Positions 25,926 to 35,764 of a DNA stretch of 64,000 bases are shown here, piece by piece. Below the pieces are notes generated by a model. The model did not search any database. It was not told the origin of the DNA and saw only the letters and a program-made list of their open reading frames with translations. The position numbers and the translations under genes are program-made. The number at the start of each line of letters is the position of its first letter. Positions within the stretch are counted from its first letter, which is position 1. Origin of the DNA: Pseudomonas gregormendelii (GTDB taxonomy: Bacteria; Pseudomonadota; Gammaproteobacteria; Pseudomonadales; Pseudomonadaceae); NCBI RefSeq assembly GCF_017114825.1, contig NZ_JADEVO010000008.1, forward strand, positions 1 through 64,000, read 5' to 3'.

Positions 25926-27626
25926 CTATGGCTGAAGGTCGCTCAACAAGGATGTCACTGTCGCCCGGTTGACTAACTCACACCATGGCCCATCTTCAAC
26001 GACTGCCCCGTTGTGCATGACGATCACGCGATCAAAACGGTGCAAGTGGCCGACATCGTGTGTCACACAAATCAATCCCCGCCCGGCGAAGGTGTCGAAA
26101 AGCAAATCCCACACCGGGCCGGCCAGTTTCGGCTCGATCGACGCACTGGGCTCGTCGAACAGATTAAAACGCCCTGGCCGGTTGATCAGCCGGAGCAGAG
26201 ACAGGCGTTTAGCTTCGCCGCCAGAAACATTGGAGGCGTTTTCAGTGAGGTGGCGCTGGGAAACGATATCTTCAAGGTCGAGTCGCTGTATTGCCTGGTT
26301 CAACGCTGGAGAGGGGTCGATTCCAAATAGCACTGATCTGTCAAAGGAACCCTCCAGGAACTGCGGTGATTGAGGGCAATAGCTCAGGAGTTGCAAGTGT
26401 GCCTGGGCGTTCAACCTGGAAACGCACGTGTCGTCCAGGCTCAGCGAATTTCTTGCCGACACATTCACACCGACCAGGGCTTCCAGCAAGGTCGATTTAC
26501 CTGCGCCACTGGGGCCCGTGATGGCGACGGACTGACCTTGTGTGAAAGTAAAAGCTTTCTCGATGCTCAGCCGGACGCTGCCGCCGTCGGTGATCACACA
26601 GGGTGCGAGCACCAATGTAGATTCCTCACCGGAGGTTTTTTCGGCGCGGCGACTGTCGTCGTCAAAGTCTGGCAGTGCCAGTAACTGCTGGAGGCGACGC
26701 TGGTCCGCGAGAAACTGATCCAGCACCCGATAGCCTTCGCTCAGCGCGGTGATATTAAGTAAAAAGCTACCTGCAATTGAGAATATGGCGACCAGTTGCC
26801 CAACGCTGATACCTGGCTCTCCCGACAACTGATCGAAGACGCCCCATCCGAGTAGGCCTCCCGTTGAAAGACTGACAAACAGTACTTTTGCCCCAGTGAG
26901 GAAGCCACCTGAGCTTGCTACGGTGACCGCCGCTTTGGCGTAGTTATTGAAGGCGCGGTTCAGTCGTTCAGTTGCGCAGAATTCAGCACCTTCCAGTTTG
27001 ATGGATTTGCCGGAGCTCAAGGTGTTGTACAGCAGTGCGCTGACTTCATCCTCTTGCTCGTTGACGGCATCAATGTGCTTTCTGCGCCAGCGGATGATTC
27101 GATGGGTGACCAACAGGTAAACGATGCCAAGGCCTGTCATCGCCAGGAATACTTTAGCGCCACCCATATAATAAAATGCACCGCCTACGATAAGGAATTC
27201 CAGGCACAGCGGAAGTCCTGTGGTGACGAAAAACGTTAATAATTGCTCGTGCGCTGTAATCCCCCGCTCTACTGATTTTATGAATTGTCCGATGCGCCAC
27301 GAGCTGAACTGGAGGAACTCTTTGCGCATTAATTTTGCAATCCAGTCGATGGAGGCGTTCATTGTCACGTGCTGCACAAGTTTGGATAAAAAGAATATTT
27401 GTAGAGGGTTTATAATCGCTTGGAGGCATCCCGCCAGTGTATAACCGATGGTTAGCAGCAGAAGCATATTGAGGTCTGCGTGATTGTCAGTGTGTAGCGC
27501 GTCGACAATCTTGCCTACCAACAAAGGTGGCGCTAGAGCTATAAGCTTTAGCGCGATGATTGTGGTGATGGTTGAGGTCAGCAGCCCTGCATGCTTCTTG
27601 CAAGTTGTTCTAATAAGTGTTTGCAT
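25926..27626 (-). CDS. Stand-alone ABC exporter (fused membrane and ATPase domains)
   Basis: A 566-residue type I ABC exporter from ATG 27626; the frame opens to ATG 27779 (617 residues) and neither start has a strong ribosome site. Six membrane segments occupy about 15-300. The nucleotide-binding domain has Walker A GPSGAGKSTLLEAL, Q-loop YCPQSPQF, signature NVSGGEAKRLSLL, Walker B RFNLFDEPSAS and H-loop CVTHDVGH, all intact. There is no C39 peptidase domain and no partner or cargo gene next to it. The half encoding the membrane domain is AT-rich for this genome, suggesting transfer. Substrate unknown; similar proteins export peptides, lipids or heme/thiols (CydC-like). Confidence 0.82.
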   Translation of the reverse strand: MQTLIRTTCKKHAGLLTSTITTIIALKLIALAPPLLVGKIVDALHTDNHADLNMLLLLTIGYTLAGCLQAIINPLQIFFLSKLVQHVTMNASIDWIAKLMRKEFLQFSSWRIGQFIKSVERGITAHEQLLTFFVTTGLPLCLEFLIVGGAFYYMGGAKVFLAMTGLGIVYLLVTHRIIRWRRKHIDAVNEQEDEVSALLYNTLSSGKSIKLEGAEFCATERLNRAFNNYAKAAVTVASSGGFLTGAKVLFVSLSTGGLLGWGVFDQLSGEPGISVGQLVAIFSIAGSFLLNITALSEGYRVLDQFLADQRRLQQLLALPDFDDDSRRAEKTSGEESTLVLAPCVITDGGSVRLSIEKAFTFTQGQSVAITGPSGAGKSTLLEALVGVNVSARNSLSLDDTCVSRLNAQAHLQLLSYCPQSPQFLEGSFDRSVLFGIDPSPALNQAIQRLDLEDIVSQRHLTENASNVSGGEAKRLSLLRLINRPGRFNLFDEPSASIEPKLAGPVWDLLFDTFAGRGLICVTHDVGHLHRFDRVIVMHNGAVVEDGPWCELVNRATVTSLLSDLQP

Positions 27627-27871
27627 GAGGTGCCTGTTTTTAAGGGCTGCGTATTTAGGCGCTTGTAGAATACAGTTGAAGGTGCTCGTCAGTGTGCGAC
27701 TCACTTGCGAAGTTTTTCTCAAGTGATTATTAATATCAGAGGTTTTTCTGTTGTTCAATGATATGGGGTGGTGAAGCATGATTTTTAGTTGTAGGTTTTT
27801 TCTTGTTGTTTTGTAGGATGAATCTTCGGTGGGCAGTTGATTGGTTGAAATGTTCTATTATTTAATGCGTA

Positions 27872-27904
27872 AGCCCGACCCCTCGAGGCGTTCTCGGGCT
27901 TTTC
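27872..27904. terminator. Hairpin between the ABC exporter and a small acidic gene
   Basis: Arms AGCCCGA and TCGGGCT with a GC-rich loop and TTTT on the + strand. It lies just past the 3' end of the 118-residue minus-strand gene. The minus-strand T-run is poor, so direction is uncertain. Confidence 0.5.
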
Positions 27905-27952
27905 GCGAGCAAAGCATACTTATTCATCATTATTGCCCGCGAATACGGTCTG

Positions 27953-28309
27953 TCAGCCAATCTGGCTGATATAAGTCCCGGTCCCCTTGAGAATGTTCTG
28001 CAAAGTCTCCTCCACCTCAGGCAGATCACCCGCCGCAGTGCTGTGAATGATCTCCAGGCAATCATCCCCATTCAGCGCATCGACATCCCCTGGGGCGATT
28101 TCGATCAGCAGGCGGGTAGGGCTCAGGGTCACTTTTACACCTTCCAGGGTCGAAGGCTCACCGTCCAGGGTGATGTCCAGCGCGTCTTCGTCCGGGTAGC
28201 GGGTCATCAGGAACATCTCGCCCTGCTCGCTGTGGCAGGCGAGCATGGCCATGTTGTCTTCTTCGTCATCGCATGGGTTGACGATCAACAGGGCGGTGGT
28301 CATTTGCAT
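27953..28309 (-). CDS. Conserved hypothetical acidic protein, 118 residues
   Basis: ATG 28309 is supported by AGGA seven bases upstream; a second ATG lies two codons later. The product is acidic and cytosolic (NPCDDEEDNMAMLACHSEQGEMF ... LDITLDGEPSTLEGVKVTL), probably beta-rich with a short C-terminal helix. No known domain or catalytic motif recognised. A hairpin follows. Confidence 0.7.
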   Translation of the reverse strand: MQMTTALLIVNPCDDEEDNMAMLACHSEQGEMFLMTRYPDEDALDITLDGEPSTLEGVKVTLSPTRLLIEIAPGDVDALNGDDCLEIIHSTAAGDLPEVEETLQNILKGTGTYISQIG

Positions 28310-28813
28310 GGGTAAATCCTGGCTCGAGGAGCGTTGTTGAGGTGAAGAAAGGGCAATTCTGCCAGCCGCCGGGAATTTCTGCTCGTCTGAGTGTCAGAGC
28401 ATGTGTCGTGAACATTCGAGGCGTTACTGGTCACTTCCAGCACGAATGTGCCGCAAAACAGGGCTTAAGCCGGCCTTTTTGTCGCGCGACTGCTAGTGTT
28501 GTTCGATGCGCAGCCTACAACCTGCGTGCGGATGACCGAATATGTCGCAGCACCGCAAGCAGGCACATTGTCGCACTCGTTAAGCTGCGCATCGAATGGA
28601 TACCCGTAAAGACAGTGCGCAATCCATCGCGCAGTGGTTTTTGCAGATGCCCATTCATGGAAGGTGAATGTGACCCGAGTGTCTCGTCCAGCTTCACCCA
28701 CCTGTGACCCTGTTTCCTCTGCCCGAGAATCAGGAACAGGGTGACGGATAGCCCCGCGAGGGGTTTTGCACGCGACGCTTCCATCAATAACAAGCCCAAG
28801 CGGAGTACCACAG
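28310..28813. other. 504-bp intergenic stretch upstream of gdhB
   Basis: An ORF of 121 codons (28342-28707, +) is open here, but it has a Cys/Arg-rich composition unlike a real protein and no good ribosome site. A small GCCCCGCGAGGGGTTTTG hairpin lies near 28750, just before the gdhB ribosome site. The region should carry the gdhB promoter and leader, but I cannot pick out a confident promoter. Confidence 0.4.
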
Positions 28814-31800
28814 ATGGCGTTCTTCACCGCAGCCAGCAAAGCCGACTTCCAGCACCAACTGCAAGCGGCACTGGCGCAGCACATCAGTGAACAGGCACTG
28901 CCACAAGTGGCGCTGTTTGCTGAACAATTTTTCGGCATCATTTCCCTCGACGAGCTGACTCAACGTCGGTTGTCCGACCTCGCCGGGTGCACCCTTTCTG
29001 CGTGGCGCCTGCTTGAGCGCTTCGATCACGCGCAGCCGCAAGTGCGCGTCTACAACCCTGATTACGAACGCCACGGCTGGCAGTCGACCCACACTGCGGT
29101 CGAAGTGCTGCACCACGACCTGCCGTTCCTGGTGGACTCGGTGCGTACCGAGCTGAACCGTCGCGGCTACAGCATTCATACCCTGCAAACCACTGTGCTG
29201 AGCGTGCGTCGCGGCAGCAAGGGCGAGTTGCTGGAAATCCTGCCAAAAGGCACCCAGGGCGAAGGGATTCTCCAGGAATCCCTGATGTACCTGGAAATCG
29301 ACCGCTGCGCCAACGCGGCCGAACTGAACGTGTTGAGCAAAGAGCTGGAGCAGGTGCTCGGTGAGGTCCGCGTGGCGGTCGCCGATTTCGAGCCGATGAA
29401 AGCCAAGGTCCAGGAAATCCTGACCGGCCTCGATAACAGCCAGTTTGCTGTCGACGCTGAAGAAAAGAACGAAATCAAAAGCTTCCTGGAATGGCTGGTG
29501 GGCAACCACTTCACCTTCCTCGGCTACGAAGAATTCGTGGTAAGCGATGAAGCCGATGGCGGCCACATCGTCTACGACCAGGATTCGTTCCTTGGCCTGA
29601 CCAAGTTGCTGCGCACCGGCCTGACCTACGACGACCTGCGCATCGAAGACTATGCCGTGAAGTACCTGCGCGAACCGACCCTGCTGTCGTTCGCCAAGGC
29701 CGCTCACCCAAGCCGTGTGCACCGTCCGGCTTACCCTGACTACGTGTCGATCCGTGAGATCGATGCCGACGGCAAGGTCATCAAGGAATGCCGTTTCATG
29801 GGCCTGTACACCTCTTCGGTGTATGGCGAGAGCGTGCGGGTCATTCCGTACATCCGCCGCAAGGTCGAGGAAATCGAACGCCGCTCCGGCTTCCAGGCCA
29901 AGGCTCACCTGGGCAAGGAACTGGCGCAGGTGGTTGAAGTACTGCCACGCGACGACCTGTTCCAGACCCCGGTTGACGAGCTATTCGCCACCGTGATGTC
30001 GATCGTGCAGATCCAGGAACGCAACAAGATTCGCGTGTTCCTGCGCAAAGACCCGTACGGTCGTTTCTGCTATTGCCTGGCCTACGTGCCGCGCGACATC
30101 TACTCCACCGAAGTGCGCCAGAAGATCCAGCAAGTGCTGATGGATCGACTGAAGGCCTCGGACTGCGAGTTCTGGACCTTCTTCTCCGAGTCCGTGCTGG
30201 CCCGTGTGCAACTGATTCTGCGGGTTGATCCAAAGAACCGCCTGGACATCGACCCGGTCCTGCTGGAAAAAGAAGTGGTGCAGGCCTGCCGCAGCTGGCA
30301 GGACGACTACGCCAGCCTCACCGTTGAAAGCTTCGGCGAAGCCAGTGGCACCAACGTGCTGGCAGACTTCCCCAAAGGCTTCCCGGCCGGCTATCGCGAG
30401 CGTTTCGCGGCGCATTCGGCTGTGGTCGACATGCAGCACCTGTTGAGCCTGAACGAAAAAAATCCGCTGGTGATGAGCTTCTATCAGCCGCTGGGCCAGG
30501 TCTCCGGCAAGCGCGAGCTGCACTGCAAGCTGTATCACGCCGATACCCCGCTGGCCCTGTCCGACGTGTTGCCGATCCTGGAAAACCTCGGGCTGCGTGT
30601 GCTCGGTGAATTCCCGTACCGCCTGCGCCACAACAATGGCCGCGAGTTCTGGATTCACGATTTCGCCTTCACCGCCGCCGAAGGCCTGGACCTCGATATC
30701 CAGCAACTCAACGACACCTTGCAGGACGCGTTCGTCCACATCGTGCGTGGCGATGCCGAGAACGATGCGTTCAACCGCCTGGTACTGACCGCCGGCCTGC
30801 CATGGCGTGACGTGGCGCTGCTGCGTGCTTACGCGCGCTACATGAAGCAGATCCGCCTGGGCTTCGACCTGGGCTACATCGCCAGCACCCTGAACAACCA
30901 CACCGACATCGCTCGCGAGCTGACCCGGTTGTTCAAGACCCGTTTCTATCTGGCGCGCAAGCTCACCGGCGACGATCTGGAAGACAAGCAGCAACGTCTG
31001 GAACAAGCCATCGTCACCGCACTGGACGATGTCCAGGTGTTGAACGAAGACCGCATCCTGCGTCGCTACCTGGACCTGATCAAGGCCACGCTGCGCACCA
31101 ACTTCTACCAGACTGATGCCAACGGCCATAACAAGTCGTACTTCAGCTTCAAGTTCAACCCGCATCAGATTCCCGAGCTGCCAAAGCCAGTACCGAAGTT
31201 CGAAATCTTCGTCTACTCGCCTCGTGTTGAAGGCGTGCACCTGCGCTTCGGCAATGTCGCTCGTGGCGGCCTGCGCTGGTCTGATCGTGAAGAAGACTTC
31301 CGTACCGAAGTCCTGGGCCTGGTGAAAGCCCAGCAAGTGAAGAACTCGGTCATCGTGCCCGTGGGTGCGAAGGGCGGCTTCCTGCCGCGGCGCCTGCCAT
31401 TGGGCGGCAGCCGTGACGAGATCGCGGCAGAGGGCATCGCCTGCTATCGCATCTTCATTTCCGGCCTGCTGGACATTACCGACAACCTCAAAGACGGTGC
31501 GCTGGTACCGCCGGTCAACGTCGTGCGCCATGATGACGATGACCCGTACCTGGTGGTGGCTGCGGACAAGGGCACTGCGACCTTCTCCGACATCGCCAAC
31601 GGCATCGCCATCGACTACGGTTTCTGGCTCGGTGACGCGTTCGCGTCCGGTGGTTCCGCCGGTTACGACCACAAGAAAATGGGCATCACCGCCAAGGGCG
31701 CGTGGGTGGGCGTACAACGCCACTTCCGCGAGCGCGGCATCAACGTCCAGGAAGACAGCATCACCGTGGTGGGCGTCGGCGACATGGCCGGCGACGTGTT

Positions 31801-33715
31801 CGGTAACGGCTTGCTGATGTCCGACAAGCTGCAACTGGTCGCAGCGTTCAACCACCTGCACATCTTCATCGACCCGAACCCGCAGCCGGCCAACAGCTTC
31901 GCTGAGCGTCAGCGCCTGTTCGACCTGCCGCGTTCGGCTTGGTCGGACTACGACACCAGCATCATGTCCGAGGGTGGCGGGATCTTCTCCCGTAGCGCCA
32001 AAAGCATCGCGATTTCCCCGCAGATGAAAGAGCGCTTCGACATCAAGGCAGACAAGCTGACCCCGACCGAACTGCTGAACGCCTTGCTCAAGGCGCCGGT
32101 GGACCTGTTGTGGAACGGCGGCATCGGCACCTATGTCAAGGCCAGCAGCGAAAGCCACGCCGACGTTGGCGACAAGGCCAACGATGCACTGCGCGTGAAC
32201 GGCAACGAGCTGCGCTGCAAGGTCGTGGGCGAGGGCGGTAACCTGGGCATGACCCAGCTCGGTCGCGTGGAATTCGGCCTCAATGGTGGCGGTTCCAACA
32301 CCGACTTCATCGACAACGCCGGTGGCGTGGACTGCTCCGACCACGAAGTGAACATCAAGATCCTGCTGAACGAAGTGGTTCAGGCCGGCGACATGACCGA
32401 CAAGCAACGCAACCTGTTGCTGGCGAGCATGACCGACGAAGTGGGCAACCTGGTGCTCGGCAACAACTACAAGCAAACGCAGGCGCTGTCCCTGGCAGCT
32501 CGCCGTGCCTTGCCGCGGATTGCCGAATACAAGCGCTTGATGAACGACCTGGAAAGCCGCGGCAAGCTGGACCGCGCTATCGAGTTCCTGCCGTCGGAGG
32601 AAGCGATCAACGAACGCATCGCCGAAGGCCATGGCCTGACGCGTGCCGAGCTGTCGGTGCTGATCTCCTACAGCAAGATCGACCTCAAGGAGCAGTTGCT
32701 GGGCTCCCTGGTGCCGGACGACGACTACCTGACCCGCGACATGGAAACCGCTTTCCCGCCAAGCCTGGTGAGCAAGTTCTCCGCAGCCATGCGCCGTCAC
32801 CGTCTGAAGCGCGAAATCGTCAGCACCCAGATCGCCAACGACCTGGTCAACCACATGGGCATCACCTTCGTTCAACGACTCAAAGAGTCGACCGGCATGA
32901 GCCCGGCGAACGTGGCCGGTGCCTATGTGATCGTGCGCGACATTTTCCACCTCCCGCACTGGTTCCGCCAGATTGAAGCGCTGGACTATCAGGTGTCGGC
33001 AGACGTGCAGCTGGAGCTGATGGACGAGCTGATGCGCCTGGGTCGCCGCGCTACGCGCTGGTTCCTGCGTGCCCGTCGCAACGAGCAGAATGCTGCCCGT
33101 GACGTCGCCCACTTCGGTCCGCACCTGAAGGAGCTGGGTCTCAAGCTCGACGAACTGCTCAGTGGCGAGATCCACGAGAACTGGCAGGCGCGCTACGAGG
33201 CGTACGTTGAAGCCGGTGTGCCGGAACTGCTCGCACGCATGGTGGCTGGTACTTCGCACCTGTACACGTTGCTGCCGATCATCGAGGCCTCCGACGTGAC
33301 CGGCCAGAACCCTGCGGACGTGGCCAAGGCCTACTTCGCCGTGGGCAGCGCACTGGACATTACCTGGTACCTGCAGCAGATCAGTGCCTTGCCGGTTGAA
33401 AACAACTGGCAGGCCCTGGCCCGTGAAGCGTTCCGCGACGACGTCGACTGGCAACAGCGTGCGATCACCATCTCGGTCCTGCAACAGGGCGACGGTTCCC
33501 AGGACGTGGAAACACGCCTGGCACTGTGGATGGCAGAGCACGCGAGCATGATCGAACGCTGGCGCGCAATGCTGGTGGAAATCCGCGCCGCCAGTGGCAC
33601 GGACTACGCCATGTACGCCGTGGCCAACCGGGAGTTGCTGGACCTGGCCTTGAGCGGGCAAGCCGTAGTGCCTGCTCCTGCAACGGTCAGCGCAGAGCTG
33701 GAACCGGCGGCTTGA
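28814..33715 (+). CDS. gdhB: NAD-dependent glutamate dehydrogenase, large (about 180 kDa) type
   Basis: A 1633-residue enzyme from ATG 28814 (CGGAG upstream); the frame opens at 28766. Size and sequence match the large NAD-GDH class described in Pseudomonas aeruginosa (GdhB) and Streptomyces. An ACT-like regulatory N-terminal half (about 1-700) precedes the catalytic core with GGLRWSDREEDFRTEVLGLVKAQ (in parts RGGLRWSDREEDF and VLGLVKAQQVKN), KGGFLPRR, DKGTATFSDIANG and the NAD-binding GVGDMAGDVFGNG. A helical C-terminal domain follows. It oxidises glutamate to 2-oxoglutarate and ammonium during growth on amino acids. It is a single gene with its own terminator. Confidence 0.95.
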   Translation: MAFFTAASKADFQHQLQAALAQHISEQALPQVALFAEQFFGIISLDELTQRRLSDLAGCTLSAWRLLERFDHAQPQVRVYNPDYERHGWQSTHTAVEVLHHDLPFLVDSVRTELNRRGYSIHTLQTTVLSVRRGSKGELLEILPKGTQGEGILQESLMYLEIDRCANAAELNVLSKELEQVLGEVRVAVADFEPMKAKVQEILTGLDNSQFAVDAEEKNEIKSFLEWLVGNHFTFLGYEEFVVSDEADGGHIVYDQDSFLGLTKLLRTGLTYDDLRIEDYAVKYLREPTLLSFAKAAHPSRVHRPAYPDYVSIREIDADGKVIKECRFMGLYTSSVYGESVRVIPYIRRKVEEIERRSGFQAKAHLGKELAQVVEVLPRDDLFQTPVDELFATVMSIVQIQERNKIRVFLRKDPYGRFCYCLAYVPRDIYSTEVRQKIQQVLMDRLKASDCEFWTFFSESVLARVQLILRVDPKNRLDIDPVLLEKEVVQACRSWQDDYASLTVESFGEASGTNVLADFPKGFPAGYRERFAAHSAVVDMQHLLSLNEKNPLVMSFYQPLGQVSGKRELHCKLYHADTPLALSDVLPILENLGLRVLGEFPYRLRHNNGREFWIHDFAFTAAEGLDLDIQQLNDTLQDAFVHIVRGDAENDAFNRLVLTAGLPWRDVALLRAYARYMKQIRLGFDLGYIASTLNNHTDIARELTRLFKTRFYLARKLTGDDLEDKQQRLEQAIVTALDDVQVLNEDRILRRYLDLIKATLRTNFYQTDANGHNKSYFSFKFNPHQIPELPKPVPKFEIFVYSPRVEGVHLRFGNVARGGLRWSDREEDFRTEVLGLVKAQQVKNSVIVPVGAKGGFLPRRLPLGGSRDEIAAEGIACYRIFISGLLDITDNLKDGALVPPVNVVRHDDDDPYLVVAADKGTATFSDIANGIAIDYGFWLGDAFASGGSAGYDHKKMGITAKGAWVGVQRHFRERGINVQEDSITVVGVGDMAGDVFGNGLLMSDKLQLVAAFNHLHIFIDPNPQPANSFAERQRLFDLPRSAWSDYDTSIMSEGGGIFSRSAKSIAISPQMKERFDIKADKLTPTELLNALLKAPVDLLWNGGIGTYVKASSESHADVGDKANDALRVNGNELRCKVVGEGGNLGMTQLGRVEFGLNGGGSNTDFIDNAGGVDCSDHEVNIKILLNEVVQAGDMTDKQRNLLLASMTDEVGNLVLGNNYKQTQALSLAARRALPRIAEYKRLMNDLESRGKLDRAIEFLPSEEAINERIAEGHGLTRAELSVLISYSKIDLKEQLLGSLVPDDDYLTRDMETAFPPSLVSKFSAAMRRHRLKREIVSTQIANDLVNHMGITFVQRLKESTGMSPANVAGAYVIVRDIFHLPHWFRQIEALDYQVSADVQLELMDELMRLGRRATRWFLRARRNEQNAARDVAHFGPHLKELGLKLDELLSGEIHENWQARYEAYVEAGVPELLARMVAGTSHLYTLLPIIEASDVTGQNPADVAKAYFAVGSALDITWYLQQISALPVENNWQALAREAFRDDVDWQQRAITISVLQQGDGSQDVETRLALWMAEHASMIERWRAMLVEIRAASGTDYAMYAVANRELLDLALSGQAVVPAPATVSAELEPAA

Positions 33716-33729
33716 ACAGTCGCTGAATG

Positions 33730-33765
33730 AAAAAAACCCGCATTGAGAGATGCGGGTTTTTTTTG
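33730..33765 (+). terminator. Strong terminator after gdhB
   Basis: AAAAAACCCGCAT and ATGCGGGTTTTTTTT form a perfect stem with a long T-run, 14 bases past the gdhB stop. The A-run on the left arm could also make it work on the other strand. Confidence 0.93.
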
Positions 33766-33780
33766 TTGGGGTGTAGCTGC

Positions 33781-33889
33781 AAGGGCCCCTTCGCGGGCAA
33801 GCCCGCTCCCACAGAGTTTTGTGTTGGACACATAATCTCCACACTACACCGAACCCTGTGGGAGCGGGCTTGCCCGCGAAGGGGCCCTT
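33781..33889. repeat. REPIN, GCGGGCAAGCCCGCTCCCAC family
   Basis: Two perfect inverted arms of 34 bases (AAGGGCCCCTTCGCGGGCAA... and complement) around a 41-base spacer. It lies between gdhB and the lipoprotein gene stop. A single copy of this family is at 56371. Confidence 0.92.
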
Positions 33890-33893
33890 AGAC

Positions 33894-34604
33894 TCAATAC
33901 AACTTATCGCTTTTGTTATCATCAATCATCGATACATTACTTGTCGGTCCGGTCAATAAATTACTGAGCGACTGGTCAAACTTCTGCAATGCCCGAACTT
34001 GCACTTCCTGCTGTTCGTTGATGTCTGCAACTATCTCCTCGCTGCGCTTGTAATCAGCCCATAAAGGGCTCAATGACTTGGTGTCGTACCCGCGAGCGGT
34101 GCCGATATAGTCAAGGTTGCGATCATAGAAGTGCGCACTGACATCCGCTTCCACGTCAGAACTGCGCGAGGTAATCAACTGGCTGCGGGCATCGACGACT
34201 GCTGCCACATCAGGCCTCGCCGCGCGCAGGCTCTGCATGTCCGGGTATTCCGTCACCGAGCCAAACTGGCGCTGCAACGAAGCCTTGACCCAGTCCACTG
34301 CCCTGTCCGGTGTGGAGGTGGCCACGTAGGCGTCATGAATGGATTGCACCAGCAGACTCTGGCCGAAGCCCGTCCCCGCGTTGGCGCGGTAATCATTGAG
34401 GTAAGCGCGGTTGGTCTGGGTATTGCGACTGTAGACAATGCCTACGGATTTGTCGGGCCCGCTGGGCACCTTGGTGGAAGCGCTGCGGCCTACCGGTTGG
34501 GAGAATATCCCATGCAGAGGACCAACCGATTCCGGTGCAGTTGGAACGGAGCAGCCCGTTATGATAACCGTCATTGTCAGTGTACTGATCAGCATGCGTT
34601 TCAT
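33894..34604 (-). CDS. Putative lipoprotein, 236 residues
   Basis: ATG 34604 with GGAG upstream. The signal peptide ends in lipobox IITGC (Cys18), so the product should be a lipoprotein. The mature part is polar with mixed helix (TPDRAVDWVKASLQRQFGSV, ARPDVAAVVDARSQLIT, YKRSEEIVADINEQQEVQVRAL). The pattern of a CsgG-like or DUF4136-type envelope lipoprotein is possible, but I do not recognise a family. Its 3' end abuts a REPIN. Confidence 0.75.
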   Translation of the reverse strand: MKRMLISTLTMTVIITGCSVPTAPESVGPLHGIFSQPVGRSASTKVPSGPDKSVGIVYSRNTQTNRAYLNDYRANAGTGFGQSLLVQSIHDAYVATSTPDRAVDWVKASLQRQFGSVTEYPDMQSLRAARPDVAAVVDARSQLITSRSSDVEADVSAHFYDRNLDYIGTARGYDTKSLSPLWADYKRSEEIVADINEQQEVQVRALQKFDQSLSNLLTGPTSNVSMIDDNKSDKLY

Positions 34605-34778
34605 GGTGTTACTCCAGTGAAACAGCTTAATTCATGAAGTTTATCGCCGACATCGATCCGGCCGTCATTCAAAGATTAGTCCTGTCAGCATTTTATGAAA
34701 TAGCGCCGGTGACGCCACGGAGGTGGTCATTAGTTTTGTTCGGCGTAAAGATTGGCGACTCATCGCTCGGAGAAATAA

Positions 34779-34812
34779 AAAGGCCCAAATAATTGAAATG
34801 GGCCTGATTATT
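34779..34812 (-). terminator. Terminator for the cupin gene
   Basis: On the minus strand AGGCCCATTTC and complement form a stem followed by TTTTTATTT, starting about 21 bases past the cupin gene stop. Confidence 0.8.
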
Positions 34813-34832
34813 TATGGACCTTTGCTCAGCTA

Positions 34833-35249
34833 TCAGTTTTTCAACGGGATCAACACTTTCTCGTCCGGCGACAGCACCATGAATACCAACAGTTTCGCGG
34901 GTTGGGTTGCGCTGGCGTTTTTCGAGACCAGGTGTTCCGAGCCGGCGGGCTCGTACCAGTATTCACCAGCCTTGTACGACACTGCTTGTTCGCCTTTGAC
35001 CTGCGAGATGATCTCGCCGGACAGCACGTAGGCCATGGCGGTGCCTTCATGCTTGTGAGCGATAGAGGCCTGTCCGGGCTGGTAATCGACCTCGATCATC
35101 AAGGCTTTTTTGCCGGGCACGTTTTTCAGCATCTGGTCTTGCAGCACCGTGACCTTTTCCGATGGCGCAGCTTCGTGGGCCAGTGCAGCAGCGGAAACGG
35201 TCAGGGTCAGTGCCGCAAGGGGAGCAGCGAGTAAGCGCAGGATTTTCAT
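34833..35249 (-). CDS. Exported cupin-domain protein
   Basis: A 138-residue protein from ATG 35249, with AGGTGA seven bases upstream; the open frame extends further to 35381. The signal peptide ends near AALAHEAAP. The cupin fold shows motif 1 (HKHEGTAMAYVLSGEI) and motif 2 (GEYWYEPAGSEH), with His/Glu metal ligands. Exported single-domain cupins of this kind are common in proteobacteria; substrate unknown. An ABM monooxygenase gene lies upstream on the same strand. Confidence 0.85.
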   Translation of the reverse strand: MKILRLLAAPLAALTLTVSAAALAHEAAPSEKVTVLQDQMLKNVPGKKALMIEVDYQPGQASIAHKHEGTAMAYVLSGEIISQVKGEQAVSYKAGEYWYEPAGSEHLVSKNASATQPAKLLVFMVLSPDEKVLIPLKN

Positions 35250-35346
35250 GTTTATCACCTGGAAGAATGGGGTTGTCCGAACCCACATTAGTGCGCAGGT
35301 GAGGCCAGGCAAACAGCCAATTCCCTGGAAGGTCAGGTGACCAATC

Positions 35347-35640
35347 TCAGCGGATGGGGAAACTGTTGAAATCCACCGCATTGGCCAGTTGGTTGTCGAT
35401 CAGGCCGATAAAGCCTTGTACTTCAGGGCAGTTGAAATGCATCTGCATGGCCGCTTCCGATTGCCAGCGGGCGCTGACGTTCCAGCGGTTACTGTCCTCG
35501 GGGCAGCGGTCGACCATGTACGACTCGCAGCCTGGCTGCTGGCGCAGGGTTTCAACAATTCTCTGCAGTTGCTTGCCAAGCTCGTCGGAGCGGCCGGCAG
35601 CGGCCTGCACCTGTACGGTATTGATGACTTCGGTGGACAT
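35347..35640 (-). CDS. ABM-family (antibiotic biosynthesis monooxygenase-like) protein
   Basis: A 97-residue ferredoxin-like protein; AGGAG sits nine bases before the ATG at 35640. Family features: QVQAAAGRSDELGKQLQRIVETLRQQPGCESY and RWNVSARWQSEAAMQMHF, usual length for YgiN/ABM proteins. These act on quinones, haem or small oxidised aromatics, often under redox stress. It lies between the exported cupin and the MocR regulator on the same strand. Confidence 0.85.
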   Translation of the reverse strand: MSTEVINTVQVQAAAGRSDELGKQLQRIVETLRQQPGCESYMVDRCPEDSNRWNVSARWQSEAAMQMHFNCPEVQGFIGLIDNQLANAVDFNSFPIR

Positions 35641-35764
35641 TGCTCACACTCCTGAATCAGGCCGGACGAATCCTGCTCACTGAGGGATAAACGCCTTAGC
35701 AGGATAGGCTTGCGCCCCGGGACCACCAATAGCCAATCGCCTGATAAACCCCTACGCCAATCGA

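Noticed and set aside
28342..28707. 121-codon ORF upstream of gdhB
   Set aside because: Cys/Arg-rich composition and no ribosome site; more likely leader or intergenic DNA.
29981..33925. 1314-codon open frame on the minus strand
   Set aside because: Antisense to gdhB; produced by high GC and codon bias, with His/Val/Gln-rich nonsense composition.
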